In this document: piece after piece, positions 56,084 through 64,000 of the stretch | How positions within the stretch are numbered: the stretch's first letter is position 1 | Layout: each line of letters starts with the position of its first letter | From: Sipunculus nudus | Taxonomy: Eukaryota > Annelida > Sipuncula > Golfingiida > Sipunculidae | Assembly: GCA_026874595.1 (NCBI GenBank) | Contig: CM049317.1 | Coordinates: forward strand, 72,187,618-72,251,617 | DNA length: 64,000 nucleotides | Reading direction: 5' to 3' | The notes under the pieces: generated by a model | Databases searched by the model: none | What the model was told of the DNA's origin: nothing | Seen by the model: only the letters and a program-made list of their open reading frames with translations | Translations under genes and position numbers: made by a program

Positions 56084-58227
56084 TGATCCAAGGAAATCCA
56101 AGTCACCTGACTTTCTGACCAGTCATTTCAACAGTTGGGCTGAAACTTCTTTCTGCCTAAAATTCATTCTCTAGTGATTACAAAGTGAATGGTATGAAGA
56201 GTAATACCCATTTAGTTTCTAGAAAATAAAGGAGTTCATTATTACCTGTTTTTGAGCAAGTTTCATTGTTAAATTTAGCCATTTTACGGGTGCAAAATTC
56301 TTGCAGACAGAGTATGTTTCAACCATAAATTTATTTAGTTTCATAAAGGTAGGGGTCTTATGGTCAGATTAATGCCCTTTGCTGGATGCAAAACACAAAT
56401 TAATTTTTTGCTCATCATGTCCCTATTTTCATGGAATTGCCCCTATAATTCTTCGGCAAGTATCAAAAGACCAGACATCACAGTTTCTTAAAAAATATAA
56501 AACATTTGTACTATATATAACAGAAACTAAATGTTTCTGTCAGTATATACCTGATTCCGGAAATTTTCGTTTTAGCCTATATATATGTACGTAACCGTGG
56601 AAACGATGTCAGCTTAACCAGGAAAATTTGCTGCCAACAGCAGCTTAATCAACCTGTTCAACCAGTAACAAACAAAAAGGTCCATAGTATTGGTTTGAGA
56701 AAATTTAAAACAACCAACAACGAAATAGTTGGGTTCTTCTAAGTAATGACATCTTCATATCAATTATACCGTGATCGTGAAGTCATTCAGTCAGGAGAAA
56801 CATCTCACTTTCGTCGAAGTATATTCCCGGGCTCAGGCTTCTATACATACCACATGTCTTGAGGCTTGAATATTATGAGGGAATTCCTATTCAAATCATA
56901 GTCACATGGATATGTTTCAAATTAAAAGTTCAGTCCAAAATAGAAATATGCAAATATAGATTAAGAGCGGCCATTGATCGGCTGGTCTGCCGTGAAACCG
57001 TGTCACTATAGGAATATACCGGTAGTTTGAGATTGTGGGAGATCTGAAAGGAGTTGCTTTGAGCGAAATAATCTTCTGAGCAATCGTAATAACGTCATCT
57101 GAGGCATTATAATGTAATGTATGATCAACCTGGTATAATTCTTAACTGTTTAACGCTGTTGAGAACTGCTTGACATAATGCCTGGGAGGTGCATTTTCCT
57201 ACCGTGCTTCGCAGCTTAATTTAGGGGGAAAATGTCGAAAAGATTGATCATGTTGGCCATGGTCGCAGTTTCTAAACTTCGTTTAATAAAGAAATATCTG
57301 CTTTTTCATATTCATTTATAAATGATTAAAATCCATCTTAATGTGAGGTTATGTAGGCTAAACAACATCCTGTCAAGCACTGGACGCTCGCTTGCAACTT
57401 TATTCCGACCACAAGAACATCGACCTTTGCCAGTAAATGTGTAACCCCTCCTATGTGTATGGACCAACCCTGAGGCGATGCATTCAAGACATTGATGGTG
57501 TTACCATTGAACCAGTGTCACAGTGTGTATCATGCAATCGCGCATATATATGGTTTTATCAGAGATTCCTACCGGAGGATTCCAACAAATCTTCCTGAAC
57601 GGATAGATTTGTTTTGTTAAATGTAGACCTGAAACCTATAAATTCTCATATAACTACATTTGTTTAAGGGTCGCATTATTTAAATTTTTAGGGTATGCAT
57701 GTGAAAATAGTGCGTCCAGATGGGCGCGTCTGCCTAAAAACAAAGGGACATGGCCAAAAAAATTGCGGCATTGCTGCAATGCCACACTCTAGGAACATCA
57801 GTTGGTTACTATGTATATTCTATGCAAATGATTAATCCAAGTCTAAAGGCTGCACGGCCCTGTAAAGCGCTGCAAATACTGTACTGAATAAACAGCTGGG
57901 CATTCTGTGGTGCTTCAAAGCAGAGAAGGTTTATCTTTCAGCTTTCCTTTGCAGCACTGCACAGTGTGGCACAGCATTTCCTTTTGTTTAGACACCCTAG
58001 GCAGTGTATTTGCATGTACTCAACATTTTCTGCAGCGCAGCCTAAAGTTAAAAGGAGTCAAACCATATTCAAATCACCTGACTTCACAACCTGGAGTCCT
58101 GGTCCACTTGGCTCTAAATGGGTTGCTATATATATTTTCCCCATTGCTATAGAGCAGCCATGCAGGTGGATAGATATATTTTTCATTTGTTACAGAGCAG
58201 CGATAAAGATGCATATGGTTACCATTG
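56084..58227. other. No gene seen
   Basis: Non-coding sequence inside the presumed KANSL1 intron. Short ORFs (up to 104 codons at 57966-58280) run into the repeat at 58228 and show no domain. Confidence 0.45.
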
Positions 58228-58930
58228 ATGTACGCTCTTTACACAGCGCTTTACCCATAGGGCTACTACCTATATCTTAAGGGGCTGTTTGTTATGACCT
58301 CGTATCTTGAATTGCTACACTAGAGGGGAGCACTGTATTTTTGTCCAATCAGATGAGACCTTGTGCTGGAAGACAAAGCCAAGCAAGGAATACACGGAGC
58401 CAATCATGTTTATTTCGTTTTGAGTGACAGCTCATTACCCCACGTAACCATCTGAACAGGCCACAGGCTCAGAGAGAATTGCCTCTGACGTGGTTTGCTT
58501 AGGGCCTTGGGCACATAGGATACTCGGCCGGTGAGCTGTAATTCAAACGAAACGTAACAACAAAGGCTGCGTGCACACCTCGCTTGCTTGTTTCAGTTCT
58601 GCAGACAACAGATACATGGCTACGCTAACACAGTCATAATGTCATTATCGAATCGGTCGATGATGCGAGAATGCAGAGGGAGCAATTTAAATTCGACCGG
58701 ATACTCATCAAGCGGCGCTTGAAGGGCAGCAGTGGGCTGAGCCAGGATGCCTGTCGAGTGTTTGTTTATTGGCATCTGATTGGCTGCTTGTCACATCATA
58801 CGCACGTTTATTTCAGCAGACAACGAACCGCCATCTGGTGTCTAAATATATTATGAACAGTCAAAGCTTGCAGCGTGAAAATCAGTTGCTTCTTTAGAAG
58901 CGCAAGATTTCTGCTGCCTCGGGAGCATAC
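58228..58930. repeat. Long dispersed repeat, copy 2 (pair with 54703-55650)
   Basis: Starts TACGCTCTTTACACAGCGCT and follows the same block order as copy 1, with an internal deletion of about 250 bp. Similarity stops at 'ctgctgcctcgggag'. Confidence 0.8.
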
Positions 58931-58977
58931 CATTGATGCTGTTTTATTCATGTTCAATAAGTTTCATTATTGTATCG

Positions 58978-60260
58978 CCAGACATAGTCTGGAGACACTA
59001 TGGTTTAGGCACGGTTGCGCCGCCGCTACCGCCGCAGAGATTTCTTTTGGACACAATAACTCAAAAAATATTTCAAGGATCTTTTTCAAACTTGACACAT
59101 TTATAGATATAGGTGAGAGGACGAAGCCTATTTAAAATGGGGTCATGACCTCAACTAGGAGAGTGACCTTGACCTTGAATAGATCCATTTTTGGGGAAAA
59201 TCACACAAATTCTTAAATATCTCAAGAAATCTTTCATGGATTTATCCAAAAATCAAGTTGGACAAAGATCTTGGATAGTGATGTCATGTACCGGAAACTG
59301 GTGGTGCCACCTGGTATCCTTTTCTTGTTTTTGTGCCATTTAATACCCCCATCATTGCCACTTGACAGTACTTTTAGCATCACAAGTCAAAAACTGATTG
59401 ACAGATTTCTTTAATATTATGCATGTACATAGGTATGGGTTATGGGATGATGTATATTAAAATTGGGGTCATGACCTTTCCTTTGAGAGTGGCTTTGACC
59501 TTGAATATTACCATATATGGTGAAAATCACATAAAATCATGAATATCTTAAAAAGGGATGCATGGATTGGTCCAAAAATCAAGTTGACGGAAGATCTTGG
59601 ATAGTTTTGTCTTTTGCAGAAGATAGGTGGCGCCACCTGTTGTCCTTTTCTTGTTTTTTGCGCCTTTGAATACCCCATCATTGCCACTTGACAGTATATA
59701 CTGTGAGCATTATAAGTCAAACAGTAATGGACAGATTTCTTTCATGTTATGCATGTATATAGATATGGTGGAATGAGGTATATTTAATTTTAAAATTTAA
59801 TTTAATTTAATTTAAATTATTTTTTTTTAATTTAATTTTTTTTCCAATGTTGGATATTTTGGAATGCAGTTTATTGATTTGGGGTCATGACCGTGACTAT
59901 GAGAGTTACCTTGACCTTGAATATTCCCATATTTGGTGAAAAACATAAAATCATGAATATCTTAAAAAGGGCCACTTGACAGCACTGTGAGCATTATAAG
60001 TCAAAAACTAATGGACGGATTTCTTTTATATTATGCATATACATAGATTTGGATTATGGGATGAGATATATTTAAATTTGGGTCCTGACCTTGCATATGA
60101 GAGTGGACTTGACTTTAAATATTGCCATATATGGAAAAAATCACCAACAGTCATGAAAATCTCCAGTGAACCTGGGGGATTGCTTCAGCTAGTTGTCTGC
60201 CCATGGTGTTGCATCATGTTTTGCCCAAACATCAGCAGTTCTGGGCCATGGTCAGATTCT
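58978..60260 (+). repeat. Repeat element with four degenerate units ending in CTTGTTTT-type tails
   Basis: Starts with the palindromic CCAGACATAGTCTGG (58979-58993). Units then carry 'ggggtcatgacc...gagagtgaccttgaccttgaata...atcaca...aatatct...aaaaatcaagttg' at about 59139, 59466, 59880 and 60080. The first two units close with 'ggtggcgccacctg'-like hairpins and TCCTTTTCTTGTTTTT. The fourth is the most eroded. Confidence 0.7.
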
Positions 60261-61560
60261 ATAAATAGATATGATGCTCAGTGATAAATGAATTAGTGCA
60301 CTGGGTGTATATTTTGTCCAAATGTTTCTCACATTCATTGCTAAAATACAAATACATCACATTATATCAACAAAATACCACAAAACCTCATTTGTCTGGC
60401 GATACTATGGCACCAGCGGTGCCAAGAAATGTCTAGTTTTACCTTTTAGTAATGTCAAGTTCAGTGCATTTTAAAGTGTTATCACATAGACAGTCACTCA
60501 TCCCAGAAGCAAATTATCATTTCATTATGTCTATAATCTGCACTATTGGGTTAATATATTTATTTCCATAAAAATTGAACCCTTGCCACCAGTGATGCTG
60601 GTTGTCTTATTCAGTGAAATCAGATTCCATTCTGGCCTTGCCTTGGACAAATTGAACAGTATCTGGCTTTCGTAAAAAAAATACACCATACAGTGCATAA
60701 CAAATTTAATTGCACTCTTGGCATTTCCTTTCCCTAGGAAGAGAGGTTATAAATGTCAACTCTTCAGCAGTAAGTGTTTGTCTAGCAAAATAGCACATGG
60801 TCATGACTGATATATATTTTACTATTTATAAACTCGTAGATGGGAGTTTTGTAAACATATGGTCTCAAGCCTTATAGTCTTGGGTCTTTGATCCAATGGT
60901 TTGTCTATGTCCGGAATAGGCAGGTAATGACCACATTGCTTACTACACGTAACAGGCATTCCTTATAACCAGATCAGTAGCTAAAATTGATTTTGTGCTT
61001 GTATTTGATCGTAAAAGATTGAGATAATCCAGTAAACATTTTGAGGTTGACTGAAACCTGGATTCTCCTTTTGTGGAAAAGTTTCAAAAAGATTCTTGAA
61101 TATTGCTGCCTTATGATCTTCACTAGCATGTCGTTAACCAGATTTTCAGATGTGTCCAGTTCAAATCATTAAATCCTTTACCTAGATTATGTATTTAATT
61201 TTAGGAGTTCTGTTTCTTGGGAGTTCATGGCATTCAACATATCCCCCTTGTTACCTCATGTATGAGATGCATATATACAGATGATCTGTATGTGTTGCCT
61301 GTTATACATTAGGATTAATGGTAATTGAATCAGCAGTGGTGGGGAGTAAATGCATTATTCAGAACAATGACTCCACAGTCAGTGAATAGGCTTTAGCTTG
61401 ACATGCATCTGGGTATTGCTTCGTCATATAGTTAAGTCTCAAGATGGAAAATGAAAGTGGAATATAGCAGTGATAGGCTGATGATCAATAACATAACGTT
61501 ACATACTTTATTTTATGTCAGTTTGAGGCTGTTATATCAGTTATAATAAATGATAGTTAG
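60261..61560. other. No gene seen
   Basis: Non-coding. 'gtctggcgatactatggc' near 60395 echoes the head of the 58978 element. Confidence 0.45.
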
Positions 61561-61957
61561 TAGAGCTCTGCGATTATCACCGATTATCGATTAATCGAAT
61601 CAATGTTTTGATAATATTTGACTCTAGATTATCTGTTTTTATCCTTGAATCAGTCAACCAAATTTCAGATTTGTGTCGGAATATAGCCCATTTCCACATG
61701 AAAACTATATTCAAGGTCTGTCTTTCAGTATCTTAGTCTTGTTACAAGATGATCTAGAATGCAGATTCTAGAATTCACAAGGTAAAAAAAAAATTAAATT
61801 GTAGTTCATTCTTCATTTCCAAGGTGGCAGCTGCGTGAGTGTTAGTAGTCCCCAAACTGTCCAATTGTCATGTAAAATAATCTATTATTAATCGATAATC
61901 AGTAGCAGTAAGTTCTGATTAATCGATTACAAATTTTGGAACCGATTCCTAGCTCTA
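61561..61957. mobile_element. 397-bp hAT-type MITE
   Basis: Flanked by the perfect 8-bp target duplication ATAGTTAG (61553-61560 and 61958-61965), the hAT signature. Ends TAGAGCT / AGCTCTA, followed at each end by clusters of ATTAATCGAT and ATCGATTA. No transposase, so non-autonomous. Confidence 0.9.
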
Positions 61958-61965
61958 ATAGTTAG

Positions 61966-63653
61966 GTCTGTGCAAACCAGTCTGTTTATAGATCTTGTTG
62001 TGCCATAATCGATTACAATGTTTTGCACGTTACATGGGCTTTGTGATGAGGATCTGTATCCTTTCATTTGATTTAAGGGGGCAAACTGTAGAAAAGTGTG
62101 TTTACTGTTAAATTCATACCCCTGGACAGTTTCAACATAAGAGCCTGTAGGACTTGTATATATATTAGCAAGGTGTGGGCATGTTCATCAGTCTGGGCAA
62201 TTAAAGGTCTATATATGGTCAGAAAATACATACTCATAAACAACCAATTAATTCAGATTATCAGTGGTTAAAGGTCAACCAGTTTTTAGGTAATGATCGA
62301 TCACAAAATTATAAAAAAAACTGGAATGGCTTTGTTTTTGCAGGACAAGGACAGATATATTCCTCCACCCCCAATCCCCTTCCCCCATCAGTGGGCCATC
62401 CAAAAACATTAGAGGTAAAATATGTACTATCTGATTCTTAAAACAATTATTGTATGTTTCAGCAGATTTGAAGAGATTTGGCACAAAGAAGTGGGTGTGT
62501 CAAATTTTGAAGAAAAAAATCTTTCAGTACTTCCAAAGTTATGGGGGTCATAATATTCCAGAATTTTGCAGATTTGACATTGAAAATCAAGATCAACTAC
62601 CCATACTATTCCAAGAAATCAGTGGAAACAACGTCTTGTGTGTTGAATCTGAGGGATCCACAGACATAAATATTCCCTGCATTAGTTCATATTGAGATTA
62701 GGAACATAGGGATGTAACTTAATATATCATTACCATATACAAAATTAGATACTGTGTAAGTATCATCCGATGTCATTGTACCACATGTTGATGATATTTG
62801 ATCACCTCATGGATAACAGTGTCAGACAGAAGTCTGTCAGTACCATGTGAGGCATCCCAGTGAACCCTCATTGGCAAGAAACAAGCTGAATGGTATCTGA
62901 TTAGTGAATTATTTGGAAATTAATTTTAATTGTGATTTTAAAATTATTTATATATGAGAGTAAGCTTTATTTACATATTATGCAAACTATAATTTTGCTT
63001 GAACTCTGTATAAGTATATTCACCATAGGTAATATTCATTCATCAAATTGAGCAAAATACCTCAACATGTATTGTCATATGAGATAATCATTACAGCCCT
63101 ACATTTAGCAGTTTATTGTAGGAATCCCTTATATATTGTGGGTAAATTGTAGCTTGTGCACTGTTAGGTGGAGAGGGGTATGGTAAACAGTATTATTTAA
63201 TAGGGCATGTCATTTTATGGACTAAGAGTGGGTATTGGATAAGGTGAAGGAATAGAACAGTGTGAAGGGATCTTTCTTGGTTGGTTGAACTTGACAATAA
63301 ATCACCCTACTCACCTTGTGTCAGATGCCCTGTTATCAGTAAATATATGTGGAAAGAGAACCTTTATTTAACCACCAACACAAGGTTTCTAATTTCTATA
63401 ATGTGCTGTTGTACCATTTAGGACAGCCTTGCTAACCGGCAGAACATGGAGCTGCCATTGGGGGTATTAATATGCAAGTGTCCATGCAGAAATTCTGATG
63501 GGGAAAAATGGGATAAAGATTCAGCAGGGCATAAAATATAATGTGTAGTATAAAAAAAATTGTAGTCAGGACTAATTCAGTGACATAAATCAAGTGTTGC
63601 ATATGGTTATGTCAATAGGGGCCACAGGTGAGGTAGATCTGGATCACAAGTGA
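61966..63653. other. No gene proven; one weak exon candidate
   Basis: The best splice-bounded open stretch is 62344-62414 (TTTGTTTTTGCAG acceptor, GAG|GTAAAA donor), with a phase that would fit the KANSL1 frame. Its peptide does not resemble KANSL1. An 81-codon ORF at 62450-62695 has no known domain. Confidence 0.25.
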
Positions 63654-63731
63654 ATGACTGCATATACAGTCGCCAGTGTATGACTGCATATACAGTCGCC
63701 AGTGTATGACTGCATATACAGTCGCCAGTGT
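63654..63731. repeat. 26-bp tandem repeat, 3 identical units
   Basis: Three exact units starting ATGACTGCATATACAGTCGC, each containing the near-palindrome GACTGCATATACAGTC. Confidence 0.95.
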
Positions 63732-64000
63732 ATTTATATCAGACCCTATACAATGTGATGTATTTATGGCTAGACACTGTAATAGTGATAATAAACCTAT
63801 TCAATTAAAATAATTATAAGGCATGTGAACTGTCAGGGGCCCTTAGAATAGATTCATTTATCCACTCTTTTATCTTTGAGTCAATTATCACATTTAAACA
63901 TAGTAAAATTCAGAATAAAGTTAATTAAGTTTTATCAAAATGTAAGTTAGGAAATTCCGCAAAAAAAGGAGGAAAACTAGCTCTCCCATTGTTTGTCGCC

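Noticed and set aside
57966-58280. 104-codon ORF
   Set aside because: Runs into a dispersed repeat and has no recognised motif.
60738-60769. Mini-exon candidate between TTCCCTAG and GTAAGTG
   Set aside because: Only 11 codons with no family match; chance splice-like signals are common in AT-rich introns.
62344-62414. Possible third coding exon of KANSL1 (good acceptor, compatible phase, ends at a GT)
   Set aside because: The peptide (GQGQIYSSTPNPLPPSVGHP...) does not resemble the expected continuation after HPVLSFPQ, and the donor GTAAAA is weak.

Overview
This is a 64 kb piece of an AT-rich animal nuclear genome. Spliced genes with GT-AG introns, long introns filled with transposon debris, microsatellites and an APE-type non-LTR retrotransposon rule out a prokaryote or organelle. 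The protein matches are invertebrate-like (the amphiphysin SH3 resembles invertebrate Amph more than vertebrate BIN1). The repeat families, with a GTCC-rich head and a hairpin followed by CTTGTTTT at the tail, are of a kind common in molluscs. A mollusc or another marine lophotrochozoan is my best guess; this is inference, not proof.

Three protein-coding genes can be supported, all on the + strand. (1) The last three coding exons of an amphiphysin/BIN1 family gene (491-2374), ending in a complete C-terminal SH3 domain. (2) A complete SEC61G gene, encoding the 68-residue gamma subunit of the ER translocon. It has a 5' UTR exon ending at 25427 behind CCAAT and ETS-type sites, and coding exons at 28337-28430, 29514-29616 and 33304-33313. 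(3) The N-terminal 694 codons of KANSL1, the scaffold of the MOF-containing NSL histone acetyltransferase complex (46952-48240 and 48654-49447). Its C-terminal PEHE-domain exons were not found and probably lie past the right edge.

Most of the rest is repeats. At 13.8-22 kb there is a three-layer nest: an older element was split by a 7.1 kb minus-strand LINE (14172-21276, flanked by an 11-bp target duplication), and the LINE was later split by a 2.65 kb element (14621-17271). A close second copy of that element lies in SEC61G intron 2, and further partial or related copies occur near 36.4, 51.5 and 54 kb. Two fold-back elements (36.9-38.6 and 51.3-53.2 kb) have arms made of short quasi-palindromic units. 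Three short elements with exact target duplications are hAT-like. The 39-44 kb stretch is dominated by simple repeats and contains a perfect 142-bp palindrome.

The genes do not form a functional unit. The observations most worth following are the fold-back arrays, the transposon-borne DR1 nuclear-receptor half-site arrays, a recurring 15-mer (GTGACGGACGTTACA) near 53.3 and 55.9-56.1 kb, the palindrome, and the conserved WDR5-binding motif in KANSL1. I found no RNA gene, CRISPR array or gene cluster that points to a new enzymatic system.
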